Notes under the pieces: model-generated
Told to the model about the DNA's origin: nothing
Database searches by the model: none
What the model saw: only the letters and a program-made list of their open reading frames with translations
Source: Cristatella mucedo
Lineage: Eukaryota; Bryozoa; Phylactolaemata; Cristatellidae
Assembly: GCA_009760855.2 (NCBI GenBank)
Contig: WPIO01000045.1
Location: forward strand, 810,001 to 874,000
Direction: 5' to 3'
Length of the DNA: 64,000 nt
Program-made: the position numbers and the translations under genes
Part shown: in pieces, positions 12,278 to 23,219 of the stretch
Layout of the letters: every line of letters starts with the position of its first letter
How positions within the stretch are numbered: position 1 is the stretch's first letter

Positions 12278-15200
12278 CTAGAAAAGCCAAAGTTACTTTG
12301 ATCTTGTTTGACCTCCGAAGAGCTGCACTTCGCGCTGGTTTCAATTAGAATCGTGCAATAGAAAATACGTCACGTAGTTTTTCATAAATCAGATTTTACA
12401 GAAAGATGTAGTAGCAAGAGGAGCTAACCTCTTTTTCAAAATATAAAATTGATGAGTAGGAGGACTTCACGTCTCCTGCTTGCGTTCAGCAATGGTGGCT
12501 ACTCGTTAGGCGAAGGTTCTACTCACGCTTTTTAAGACTTTTTTAGCTTCCAATTTACTTTGAGAGTCGCATTCAATTGACAGTGTCAGGTGAGCAACTA
12601 GAAGATCTTGTTCTGCCCAGCTCAATTTGACAACAATCCATTGAAATATGCTAGTTTTATAACTAACGCCTTTGGATTTCAAGTTCTTGGCTTAAATTTC
12701 TAATGAAAAATGCCTTCATTCGTACTGGAGCTCTAATATCCTAAGGGAGTTTTATATCACTTTCAGATCGTTCTAACTAGCGAGCATGTTTTCCATTCAT
12801 ATCTGAATTACGTGGATGCTCGCAATGGCCGCTATCTTCGTTAAAATTAATTTACATTGTATCTGAAAAGGATTTCTGAATGTGATTTTTTTAATTGCAC
12901 ATGCCTGAACTTGTGGGTCTCATTCCTGAATTCACGTTTCCAGAGAGAGTTGAGTGTTTTCAAATTGCTTTGCGGGAACTGTATGCCGTCACCACTCCCA
13001 ACATCTTGACACTCTTGATACATCACAACAGCTTTAAATAAATGAATAAAAGAATGTAGATTGTCCTACAAATCAGACTCGATAAGATTAAGTTCGTGAA
13101 GTGCCTGCTGAGTGGCAAAAGTTTTTTATAGCTAGAATGACATACTTGTGATATATGTTTAGGACCATGCGAGTATTCAGTATTCTTTATAATGTCAGTA
13201 TATGATAATGGCTGGATATCACTAGTCAGGTCATTTTATTTTTGCACTTTCGCCGAGCCATAACCCAGTCGTAATTGAAAACATCGCGATTTGAGTGAGT
13301 AAAAAACTACTTTTTACTGCCTAATCATGGAGCTGCATATTTTAAATCTGATTTTAAAGTGCCAAATTAGGGAGTTGAAAATAATTTCAGATAGCATTAT
13401 TAATAAATTTTAGACATATCTGAGACCACAAATACTTACTAGGAACTTTAGTGAACCAGAAATTGAAGCGAAAACAAATCTGCCAAGCCTTGACCTGGCA
13501 GATCTTGGGAGGTATTCATGGCTCTGTTGCTTCCACTAGCCATAGCCGGCCCAGGGCTCTACATACCACAATAGACAGCCGACAATAGGAGTTGTTGTTT
13601 TTTACATGCAGCCAGTATCCTTTATTAAGCTGCGCTTACACCACCGAACATTTTGGACTCGAGACATCCTACATCTTCAGGTCACGTCATCAGATTTCAC
13701 CATTAAGTCACTGGGACTGGTGGCTGACGGGAAGGATCCGAGTCTCGAGGGGCCGAATTCAAAGAATTAGCCGGGAGGTCCACTTCTTGGCGGTAGATCG
13801 GAGACTTTAGATGCAGCCTACCACTAAAGAATGGGCCCGAAAAGGAACGCTGACGTCGCCTTCATGGACGGATCGCGCGGGGAGATCAGTTTGTTGAATT
13901 TCAAGATTTCCTAATACAGGAATGTGTTAATAAAGAAAGCTGCCCGTAGAAGGGTGGTGGCTAAATGTTCTACGATTCGCATGTAAGTAGCATAGGCCGC
14001 AGCAGATACGTGTCTGTAGATGGCCTCTGCTCAATTTTCATCTGCCAACAAACGAGAGACTGTACAACCTCTACCCTTCCGAGATCTCTCTCGGTGCCCA
14101 GTGAGAGTGATTACGCGAGCCACAGCCCTGCAACGAGGTTACTAGAGACGAGGTCTTGGGATTCTTGAGTTCCAACGTTTGCTAGTGTAAACACAGCTTT
14201 AGAGATATATTGGCTAGCATTAATTGTCTGACTTACAACACTAGGTTTTATATTTCAATTTATTTTCTGTCCTTGGGTGCAAAGAGTATTTCGCTTTACA
14301 ATAATGCCTAAACAGAATAGAAACGAGCGTTTTCCATAAAATCTCGCTTCTGCGGAAAATAATTTGACGTTCCATCGTTTTCGTGCTAATCATGATGTCG
14401 ACATCTGCTTAGGACATATAGACGCGTTATGACACTGCCCAAGGAGGAAATATCAACATTTTACCAGCAGAGATGGAATAGTGTGGGTGCCTTACATGAA
14501 GACTGTAGGTGAGGTTATAGCAGAGTAAGATAGTAGTGAATAGCTGCAAGTTTTTTTTTTTGAAATGACATCAAGAGGATGCGCCCAGCAGATGCATTTT
14601 GCTTCGTGCATGGACAATTTATCAATGCAAGTGCAAAAAAACGATCCGTACAGGCAGCTGTTAAGAAGTTTAAGGTCTACAAAGCATAATTTAACCTGCC
14701 TGCTGCGAATCAAGAAATGTGCCCTTGGCACCACATTTTAGAGGCAAATACTGCAAAAGAACGCTTGATGGTAATGCTTGCAATTATTGTTCCCAATTTC
14801 AAATTATTTCTTGCACGGCATTAACTACTATTAGCTACGTTCTATCGATCACCGCGCATGGAACGGCATGCCAATCGTCGAATCACTTAACTGTGTGGCT
14901 TTTACTAAATAATCAGTATGACGTCAACATCAATGGGGTTCAACTTTATATTGAGAAAATATCGCAATTGCCGTAATTAAGGATTTTACCTCTAAAGGCT
15001 AAAGTGGCTAAAGGTACTAATCAATTTGAATAGCTAACACCAATAGACTGATACACTGGGCGCGAAGCTGGAAACTAAAGTTTGATGGTACTTGCATGAC
15101 ACTTGGCAATTGCAGATGCCTGGTGACCAGAATTTTTATCGGTATCCTTGACCTTTTGAAAACCGGGGGGGGCTACTTATCCGTGTTAAATGCTACACGT

Positions 15201-17698
15201 TTATTTGCCCCAACTTTCCTTCTCCATTGGATGACTTGAGTCGCATATGCTTCGGGCTGAGGCGGTAAGGAATCTCGTTAATCATCCACTCTGTCAACTG
15301 GCTGACTTACAGCAATGTTCTCCTTAGAGCGAATCTTGGTCCTCATAGCAACGAGTGCGCCTAGCGTGCAGCAGCCGACGCAGCAGCTTTCATTCATTTC
15401 CTGAGCCAAGTAACACGTGTAACACACCGGAAAGAAGAAACCAGCACAACCTGTAATTGATTAGAAACCAAAATAGAGTACTCAGCTGGCGCTCACGCGA
15501 CGGACACCTCACTACATCGGCTGCGGAAGCTTGATTTCACTATCTACGTCACAGTGAGCAAGCAGATCGAGACCATTCTAGGCAGATGTCGCTCCTGCCT
15601 AGGCGCCAAGAGATGCCAAAAATGGACAACAGCTCGAAGCCCGGGCCCCCCCCCCCCCGTGAGCTAGGCGCCGAGTGATCGAAGCTGCAGGTGAGGCTAC
15701 TCACAGACACAGCAATCCATGAAGCAGCCACACAGAGGCGTTGACCAGTCCCTCTGAATTTGCGTCAAGACAGGCTGGGGCTAAAAGAAAAGAGCACCGA
15801 ATTAGTTAGGTTCTTCGAGCAGCAGTTCAATTCTCGTAATTAAACGTAGGCAAAGCAGGGCCCTGGCATCCCCCATGCCATGGACAGAAATTTCCTCAAA
15901 AAATTTAAGAAAATTGGATTTTCTACTTTCGTGACCTGAAGCTACCGGAAGTGCAGCGCTCAGCCTATAATCTTGTCAGCACGGGAGCTACATCTTAGCC
16001 AGCCGAGAGCAGCTCTTGTGCTTCCAGCCAAGAGTTGGACAGTGTAGCTCGAAGCACGAGATTACTTACGTGCCAGGATTTCAATGTAACTTAACCTGGG
16101 AATCGAAAAACAATTACACTTAATAAATTTCGGCGTCTATGGTGACGCTAATATTCTCTAACGAAAGCAATCGCTAGTCAACGGAAAGCCGATCGCCTGC
16201 ACAAAACGATGAACCGGCAGCTCATCAGGCCTCCATTCTCTACCAATTGCTCGTGGGACCAAGAGCAACAAGGTTAAAATTTAGATCAGTGGTGACTTAT
16301 AAAGACCAGTGTGTGCTAGTATCTACTTACGATAATAACTATAATAATAATATTACATCTGTTTTATGCCCTCAGAGAACTTAATCTCTGTATAGGCACT
16401 TTACGTATGCTGTAAAGGAAGCTTACTTATGTCAGTCTGTAACTACATAGAGCGGTGAAGATCGAGTGCACCCTACCTTGGATTAAGTTTAGATATAGTA
16501 TAGCTCATTCGAAGCCTTATCAGCCTGCGGTAACATGGCAACAGACTCCTCATACGGGCCAGATATAGAAACCTCTAGCAGTCTAAAAGCCGCATATCAC
16601 CATGCACTACAGGTGTACGTGCACGTACGTTTCTCCGTCTTAATCCACAAAGTCTTGAACATTAGCAGCTATTCTGGAAAGTGGTCTGTAGCGAAACCAA
16701 AGCAAACGTTGCTTCCTGCCTTTCCCTCGTAGTAGCTTGCAGAAGCTAACTCGCACAAAAAAAGGGAGCGAAAAGAAGAGTCAGTTGACAGACTCAATAG
16801 CATGGCATAGCAGCTCAAGATAGCCGAAAAGACCAGAGTTTATTTCACGAGAAAAGGCGTCGTTGGGTAAGGCTGAGAAAGTGATTTCCACACTCAATGA
16901 TCAAAGGATCACAGGCTTCTGTCGCAAACGGTATTCAAGCGGAAGAAGACAAAAAAATAGAAAAGCTAGTTTAGCGTCCACAGAGAGCCAGAGGCACAGA
17001 GAAGCAGAACGACCATATTAAACTGCTAGATCCAAAGTTGAGCTGCAGGTTCGAGTACGTTTTCGTAGCCACTAACTACATACATCCCCAAGCAAACTGT
17101 TGGCGAACAAAATGACAAAGCTTCCTTTTTTAAATCACCATCTATTTATTTATCTAGCTACCTGAAAATCATCATTCAGTATTGTTATCTCTGTCTCTCC
17201 CTCTTACATGTCTAACCTTCAACAATAGCTCTCACTACATTTCTCTCTATTGCTGTCTATCTGCGCCTGCATTTATGCATATTTTACCTCAATCGCTCTC
17301 TAACTTTCCCACTTTTTCACAGTCGCTTTCTGTATTATCACTCCATTTGTCTTTTTCTAAATCATGGCCTTAATTAATTAAAATTTAAAAGTGAAGGTCT
17401 TCTGGGCGGCTTTGGGTCGTCAAAACTAAGCGACATAAGGTCAGCTGTCGGCTACATGTAAAGTTAGACTTACCCCCACCGTTACCACGATATTGGAGAC
17501 TGACGCCGATTGTCCGTACTGCATCGGTTGGCCATGTTGCTGAGGTTGGCCATATTGCTGCGGCTGGCCATACTGCTGCGGTTGACCGTATTGCTGAGGT
17601 TGGCCGTACTGCTGCTGTTGACCATATTGCTGCGATTGGCCAAAATCCATTCCAAACTTTGGCGGTTCTCCGTACACGGGTGGGGGTGCTTGTGCCAT
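12170..17698 (-). CDS. PLAC8/cornifelin-family Cys-rich protein, complete four-exon gene
   Basis: Exons 17474-17698, 15705-15780, 15311-15450 and 12170-12277 (minus strand) join in phase 0/1/0 into 182 codons plus stop. Residues 1-75 form a Pro/Gln/Tyr/Gly-rich head: PPPVYGEPP, then QQYGQP repeats at about 23-62, then [10 protein letters not shown]. Residues about 86-168 form the PLAC8 domain: [65 protein letters not shown]. These match PLAC8 hallmarks (W-S-x-x-L-x-x-C-F-x-D-C-x-x-C near the N-terminus, N-E-C-C, A-M-R-T, and a terminal C-x-x-C-x-L-x-Q-x-x-R-E). The family is small and Cys-rich. Animal members have roles in differentiation and cell-growth control; plant and fungal relatives act at membranes in size control or metal tolerance. 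The biochemical role here is unknown. All introns have GT...AG ends. Confidence 0.9.
12278..15310 (-). other. Intron 3 of the PLAC8-family gene
   Basis: About 3.0 kb between exons 3 and 4. No recognisable repeat copy or exon; mostly AT-rich. Confidence 0.7.
15311..15450 (-). CDS. PLAC8-family gene, exon 3
   Basis: Acceptor 'aattacag' at 15451, donor GTAAGT at 15310, 140 bases, ends in phase 0. Encodes the Cys-rich core [15 protein letters not shown] and [14 protein letters not shown]. Confidence 0.9.
15705..15780 (-). CDS. PLAC8-family gene, exon 2
   Basis: Acceptor 'ttcttttag' at 15781, donor GTGAGT at 15704, 76 bases, ends in phase 1. Encodes the PLAC8 start [15 protein letters not shown]. 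Confidence 0.9.
16340..16440 (-). mobile_element. LINE-B 3' tail fragment in intron 1
   Basis: An (AAT)n-like tail, then 'ccctcagagaacttaatc' and 'tgctgtaaaggaagc': only the terminal part of LINE-B. It lies in the 1.7-kb first intron of the PLAC8-family gene. Confidence 0.75.
16600..17080 (-). mobile_element. Degenerate LINE-A 3' fragment in intron 1
   Basis: Diverged minus-strand LINE-A: 'tttctccgtcttaatccac' at the 3' end, then 'cagctcaagatagccgaaaag' and 'gtcgcaaacggtattcaagc' in the right order for the ORF2 C-terminal region. Confidence 0.55.
17474..17698 (-). CDS. PLAC8-family gene, exon 1
   Basis: Starts with ATG in the context 'cgtaATGGCAC' and encodes 75 residues. Donor GTAAGT at 17473, phase 0. 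Contains the 18-bp coding repeat. Confidence 0.88.
17518..17640 (-). repeat. 18-bp coding minisatellite (QQYGQP units)
   Basis: About seven 18-bp units inside exon 1 of the PLAC8-family gene, each encoding a variant of QQYGQP. Third-position differences between units indicate the array is not brand new. Confidence 0.85.
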
Positions 17699-18690
17699 TA
17701 CGATTCAGCAGCCGGAATTAATTAGCGTTAACTGCAACATAAAGAGCACTGGGACTAGTGTATTTTTTACGGCTTGGTCGTCCTGCTGAAACAGCTCCAC
17801 CACCTTAGTACACACATAGTAGAATTGGTTACCTCGCACGAAACTCAAACCTGTCCGACATGTGTACTGCCTGAGCCAAGCCAGAAGGCTGCAGTCGATG
17901 GCAGTCGAGGGAGAGTCGTCGGTAGAGATACCTTGGGCTAAATTATTCCTATGATCTAGCTAAAGCAGCTGCTCTCGGCCGTGCTTCCTCTGCCAAAGCC
18001 ATATTCCTTTGGCAAGAAAGTCTCCTCAGGCTTCCTACTTAAGTGCAGGGAACCGCTACTAGTTACGGCTACGGGACTTCCGCCGAGGAGCCACGGGCAG
18101 AAGGAGGATTACCTTATCTTACATGATACCCAGATTGAGTGAAGATGCTTTCTTTAATATGCTGGCCGAGCCGTTTTGATGACTTTCCAATTTTTGAATT
18201 ACGCTGAATATTTCCATGGCTAGTAAGTTGGACTTACCAATCCAATTTTAAAATGTTTGTTACCTTTAGTGTGCAAATGTCTTCAGTACATGCTGCAAGT
18301 GGATTATAGAAACTTTGATACAGTGGAAGGCGTGGATGAACTAAAGCAGAGGTGCAGCTGAGTGTCTCCGGCATTAAAATTAAATAGCACGTTACTCTTC
18401 GAGGTTACGTCGGTCAAAGAAAGAGTATCCATGGGGGAAAAAGCAGACTAAGGTGTGTACTCTGCATTCTAGTTCATATAAAAATTCAAGATCTCTGGGT
18501 TACACAATACCATAAATACTCGCCTGGATGACATGTACCCCTCGAGATTGATGCTCTTAATTACCCACGAAGGTAGAACTTAAACCACTTTAGGTAAATG
18601 CCAGAGATACAAAGGTGAAATAATAGAAAGGCTCGACAAGTACTTAGGGATGAGCGGCATCAAATGCTTCAGAGAAATCCTGTACACAGC
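17699..18690. other. Upstream flank of the PLAC8-family gene
   Basis: Should contain the promoter and 5' leader of the minus-strand gene that starts at 17698. I see no clear TATA box or CpG island, and no coding exon. Confidence 0.35.
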
Positions 18691-19390
18691 TAGCACTCTT
18701 AAACAGGTAAAACATGGAATTAAGCTTGATGAGTCCAATGGGTGTAAAAAATTAGGAATGATTTGGTCGCTGTCATTGTCTATCTTTCTGACAAAAGAAT
18801 GAAGATGATCTTGTAGATGACTACAAGGGTCGCTAGGTAAGATGCCGACCTTTGGGGTGGCTAAGGAGACGATCTAGGGCCGACATCAGCATTTTCGGAT
18901 CGTGCACCTGTGACTCCGCAATAATTCCATCGTACGTAAGTCGACAAAACCTCGCGTTCTAATCTTTCGTATACTCTCTGAAGCTTTTACTTTGCAGTAA
19001 TACCTTGACTGTTGTCTGCAATAAATCACTGGCAATAATCCGTGCAGGGACGTACAATGAGCTTTTGCATATGAGCAACTACAGTCTGGCATAGGCTACC
19101 TCAAGTGCTATAATCGGCTTAACGACCACCAAGTTGGACTGGCTAACTGAAGAGCTTGAGAGAGAGAGCGTGTCAAGTTTCTGGAAGCAGTGCTGCGTGA
19201 AATCGTGGAGACTCTGTCTGTACAACCTTTCTTGCTTAGCCTTGGCCTCTTTTCTTGGCCTCCTGAGGAAGACACCCAGTTCAAGAACCCTGACCGAGGC
19301 AGCAGCATTCAGCAACGCAGTTGAACTACGACAAAATGAAAAGGTAATATGCATACATGACTACACCGCTGAGTGTGGTCACTAAGGGCC
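18690..19390 (-). mobile_element. LINE internal fragment upstream of the RT domain
   Basis: The part at 18800-19080 resembles the segment at 56960-57130 ('cgacatcagcattttcgg' with 'gatgatagacacgagcat'; 'acctgtgactccgc' with 'acttgtgactcgac'). There it lies upstream of the LINE-B reverse transcriptase. A Lys/Arg-rich minus-strand frame at 19100-19300 could be the linker between endonuclease and RT. Confidence 0.4.
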
Positions 19391-19426
19391 GGCACAGCTA
19401 CCAGCCGCAGTGGCAGCTGGCTCAGG

Positions 19427-20215
19427 CTAGGGTGCACGGGCCCCGCAGTAAGGCCACCCGGGCAGCTTCGCTGGCACAACTGGACCACTGGCGCCTATGA
19501 GCTGAGAAAACTGCAGGAGCTGAAAACAGGGGGTGATCAAAGGAGAGCTACAGCTGTATTGTGTCTGCGTAAAATTGAAAGCCGAGGCTGTACTAGGCGA
19601 TTGCATCAGCAAGAGGGAGAGAGAGCAACTAGTGCAAAGAAGGTCAATTACAATAGATCCCCAAGGTGCCCTGTACTCTAAGAATTTCTCTGATGACCTT
19701 TCCCACTTCTGGCTCTGAGATCTCCCACTGAGATAGGACCTAAGCCAATGAGGAATTCGAAGCCAGTGATGCCTTTGTGCCAGGTAGGGCAGGTGCGCAT
19801 AAAGGACTCGGTGATAAATGGTGTTAAACGGTTCCGAGAGGTCCAACAGAGCCAAGAGAGTGACTCTATGTAAATTAGCATTCCTGCAAAGAGCATTATG
19901 CACTACAAGTAGGGCTGACATTTTGGAGTAGTCTACTCTCAAATCTGAGCAAACCTTACTTTAGAGGTTTGATGTTTCACTACAAGAGTTTAGATGTCTG
20001 ACGCTACCCGCTAATGGCAGGGTCTTTTATCGGAGGAGCGATTGCGAAAAAGGGTAAAAGTTGCATGTCCTGCAAGTTCTCCGTTTGCAAAGTCGACTTT
20101 TCAATGACTGAGTAAGCAACAGTCTTTTTGAAAAATGCAGGGACAGTACCGGAGGTTCGGATATATTTATCATGCAAGTAACGAAAGAAAGCAGACCATC
20201 TAGGCATCTCAGAAC
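19427..20215 (-). mobile_element. LINE reverse-transcriptase domain fragment
   Basis: Minus-strand remnants of a CR1/L2-type RT, in order: VPAFFKKTVAYSVIEKSTLQ (about 20130), then LLALLDLSEPFNTIYHRVL (the family consensus LDLSAAFDTIDH with substitutions) and SYLSGRSQS (about 19720). At least two frameshifts. The catalytic Y-A-D-D box falls beyond the preserved part. Confidence 0.75.
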
Positions 20216-20225
20216 GAGAGTACAG

Positions 20226-20372
20226 AGTCTAGGGAAGGCAGTTGCCTTCATGACCTCGGTCTCGAAGACGTGTTCGAATCCTGCAGCGAGCAATTATTTA
20301 TTGCAGCTGCAAGCGGTGGTGCTAGCCGTCAAAGCTCTTCTGTCGCTATACAAAAGAGGCTGCTAAAAGGCT
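20226..20372 (+). mobile_element. SINE2 copy (tRNA-derived)
   Basis: A tRNA-like head with a box-B-like 'gtgttcgaatcctg' is followed by the SINE2 body 'ttgcagctgcaagcggtgg' and 'gctcttctgtcgctatac'. The same order recurs at 21003, 29290, 31050 and 35718. Confidence 0.65.
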
Positions 20373-20763
20373 AGTCTTATAGAGAGCTAGTAGTCATCTT
20401 AGACTGAAAGATGAACATCAAGAATTATGCCGTTCGGGCATGCCTGGGTTTCTTGGTGACCAGTGACACTTCAAGAACTATAAAGTAGGCAAGGATGGTT
20501 TATTCGTGCTAATATAGATTGCACGGCTAAGAGGTTAAACATTTAAGGTATCAAGTCAGTAACCACTCATTGACACAGTCCGTGTCACTCAGTGTGCGCT
20601 TTTTAGTCTGCCCGGAGCTCTAAGTTATAGTGTTTGCTCTTGGAAATACCGTTTCCACTGGCCATAATACAGCTTGGCGATAGTCTGGCCTGCGATAGAA
20701 TCCTGATCTTGCCCGTGAACCTCTCGTTATACCCCGTTACACAATGTATTGGGCCAACGCAAA

Positions 20764-20766
<3 letters not shown>

Positions 20767-20839
<73 letters not shown>
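20767..20839. repeat. (AT)n microsatellite
   Basis: About 73 bases of nearly pure AT dinucleotide with a short GTATTT interruption. Confidence 0.95.
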
Positions 20840-20844
<5 letters not shown>

Positions 20845-20924
20845 CGTGGCTGCAAATTTCAAATCGCAGTAGAAGTTGTGCATGGCTAATGACGACTAAA
20901 GAAACTTCACGAGTATCTTCTTTG

Positions 20925-20998
20925 TGATATTCGACATGTTTAGGCATGATATTCGGCATGATGAGCGGATATTATGTGTGATATTCATCATGATTAGT
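20925..20998. repeat. Short imperfect tandem repeat
   Basis: Four diverged copies of a 15-20-base unit like 'tgatattcggcatgat'. Confidence 0.5.
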
Positions 20999-21002
20999 GA
21001 GC

Positions 21003-21163
21003 CTTGAAGGAAGGCTCACTGGGTGAGGTGTTAACTTTTAACGACCTCGCTCCGGGGGTCCTGGTTTTGAATACTGCTGTGGGAAATATATTATTGCCGC
21101 TGCAAGCGGTGAAGATGGCCTTTAAAGTTCTTCTATCGCTATGCAAAAAGAGGCATCTAAACC
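21003..21163 (+). mobile_element. SINE2 copy (tRNA-derived)
   Basis: tRNA-like head ('ctgggtgaggtgttaac', box-B-like 'ctggttttgaatac'), then 'ttgccgctgcaagcggtg' and 'cttctatcgctatgcaaa'. Begins with a small inverted repeat, 'gagccttgaaggaaggctc'. Confidence 0.6.
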
Positions 21164-22136
21164 CGCTGGTATTTAATTTAATTTGTGTATGTTAAGCGAC
21201 GATTATTTGCCCAGTACTCAAGATACGCTCTTGTCAGCGGATTTGTAATTTGGTGCCACAGCACGAGAGCGCAGCTTGGAGCAGTGAACGAGCCCGATTC
21301 AGGCAATGGCAAAGTGTTTGTCACAAATCACAATCAGCCACACATACGTCTGTCGCTGCTGGCAGTGGCTGCTGCGTATGAGCCTCAACCAAACAATGAG
21401 GCCTCAACCAACTTGAGCTTTTCTGGCCGAGGCCCGATGTTGCCATGGCTGCTGGCGCACCAAATGCTCCAAACAAAGTGAGCACAAGAGCAGAAGGCAT
21501 CCTCAAATACGTCAGCAACTACTGTGACAATTTCCCGCAATTTCTTCTACACTCGAAAGTGTTCTTTGTGGAGAACTACAGCAGTAGCAGACTTGAGTAG
21601 GCTGCGATTCATGGCTAGGTATTAAGCTGCCTGGCTGTGACTTGTAACTGCCTGGCAGTAGCATACTGCATTACTGTGGCATGCTGTCTGGCTGCGACAT
21701 GTTATCTGGCTGTGACATTCTGGCTGGCAGTGATATTCTGCATGACTAACGAGCTGCATGTCTGCGACTAACGTCTGGCCGGGTCGCTTTGCACCTTAGA
21801 AGTAAGATCTTCAAAGCTACCAGTGAGTGTAATTAAGAAAGCAAAATTCAATGACTAGGCGGCAATGAGCCAGATTGTGCTGCACTAAAGGCAGGCATTG
21901 AAGTTCCGTACGGCAACGAGATGCTGTGCCAGCAATGAGAAGCAAATTAGTAAGTAATGACGATTCCCACAGCCTCAGCAAAATGTATCTCATGGTCTGT
22001 TAATGGTCTGCTAAATAGGCAATGAACATCGGCATGACAACAAATTGCATTCTGGAGACAGGCTTTATTGAGGCTGTGGGCACTATTACAATTAAGTTGT
22101 GTCATGTCACTGTCAGAAGGGGCGAGGTGTTGCATC
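21164..22136. other. Non-coding stretch with imperfect CTGGCTGTGACAT-like repeats
   Basis: No exon supported. At about 21620-21775 a 20-25-base motif resembling 'gtctggctgcgacatg' recurs with many changes. Confidence 0.4.
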
Positions 22137-22640
22137 TGATAATCATAATAATAATAACAATAACAATAATAACACACTTCATAAAGCGCCCTCAGAGAAC
22201 TCAATCTCTTTCTAGGCGCTTAGCAATTGCTGCAAAGGAAACACCATCGAATCGTGTTAATAATAAGTCGTTTGAATAGCAATTTGAGAGTAATAAATCT
22301 CTAGCTATGTGCATTACATATGTTGTAAAGAAATCATGTCAATTAATTAATGATACCATGCAGTGTCACCAAGCATGAGCACGTAATAGACGATTCATGC
22401 AGGGCCATCAAAAATGTAAAAAAAAGCGTTTGCTTCTTTTATAAATGTGGTAGTCAGGGAATGTCATGACGTCAATCGGCAGTGAATTGCAGGCTAACGA
22501 GCATACTTACTAAGGGTAGGGTCGTTATGAGGTTTGAGGTCAGTTCGAGCCACAACTAAGCAGCTTGAGTCAAGAGAGCAATATGTATCGGTTGTTTGCT
22601 GGCTTACTGAAAGTAACTGGCAAAAATCAGGATGAGACCT
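22137..22640 (-). mobile_element. LINE-B 3' fragment
   Basis: (AAT)n tail, 'gccctcagagaactcaatc', then a diverged 3' UTR with a partial internal duplication near 22270-22340, then remnants of the ORF2 C-terminus. Confidence 0.7.
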
Positions 22641-23219
22641 GAAGCAAGCATTTGACAGAGGACATGAAGAGCCGATTTCGCTTTACACACCAGAAACCTT
22701 AGATAAAAAGATGCTACCAAGAGCGAAGGCTGGTGCCGATCTGCATAGAAGGAAGAAACTGGTTCCTCTCAAAGTATGTGGTAGATGACGGTGGACTTTG
22801 CGACTTTGGCATCAGGAGGCTCAACAGGCTGTGCTTTCTTCTGAAGTTTGCAGCTTACCGTTGATTGAGAGCTGAAGTTTGACATGTTCTGAACAGGATG
22901 CAATTTGTGTTCTCAATAGACTACTCAGGAATTGAGCCTAGTTGCTTCAAGGCAAGGTTAGATGAGGTTTCTTTTTAGTGCCCGTGAGCCTAGTGCTCTA
23001 GCAGTGCAGGTATTTTGCATTTGTTTGGTGGTGTATTACTTTTGATAGTCCCAACGGTAAGGACCCGGTAGTGCGAAAGGTATTACAATCTAATCGGTTA
23101 TTTTGCATGGCTCTTAACTGTATGGCTATTGAACGTGTAATCTGATTGCTCAAGGCTGTCACAATCCTTACTCCTTTCAAGATTAAGTGTGGATTCTCCT
23201 AGTCTCTTTGAGACTGGGT
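22641..23219. other. Non-coding stretch left of the satellite
   Basis: No exon or repeat family recognised. Some words near 23000-23170 resemble satellite phrases but are too diverged to count as units. Confidence 0.3.

Noticed and set aside
14492-14734. Last exon of the PLAC8-family gene in a Cys-containing minus-strand frame
   Set aside because: Cys spacing does not match and phase would not fit. The exon at 12170-12277 fits in phase, motif and stop.
17510-17725. Leu/Arg-rich open frame on the plus strand
   Set aside because: Antisense shadow of the 18-bp coding repeat in the PLAC8-family exon 1, which has splice and family support on the minus strand.
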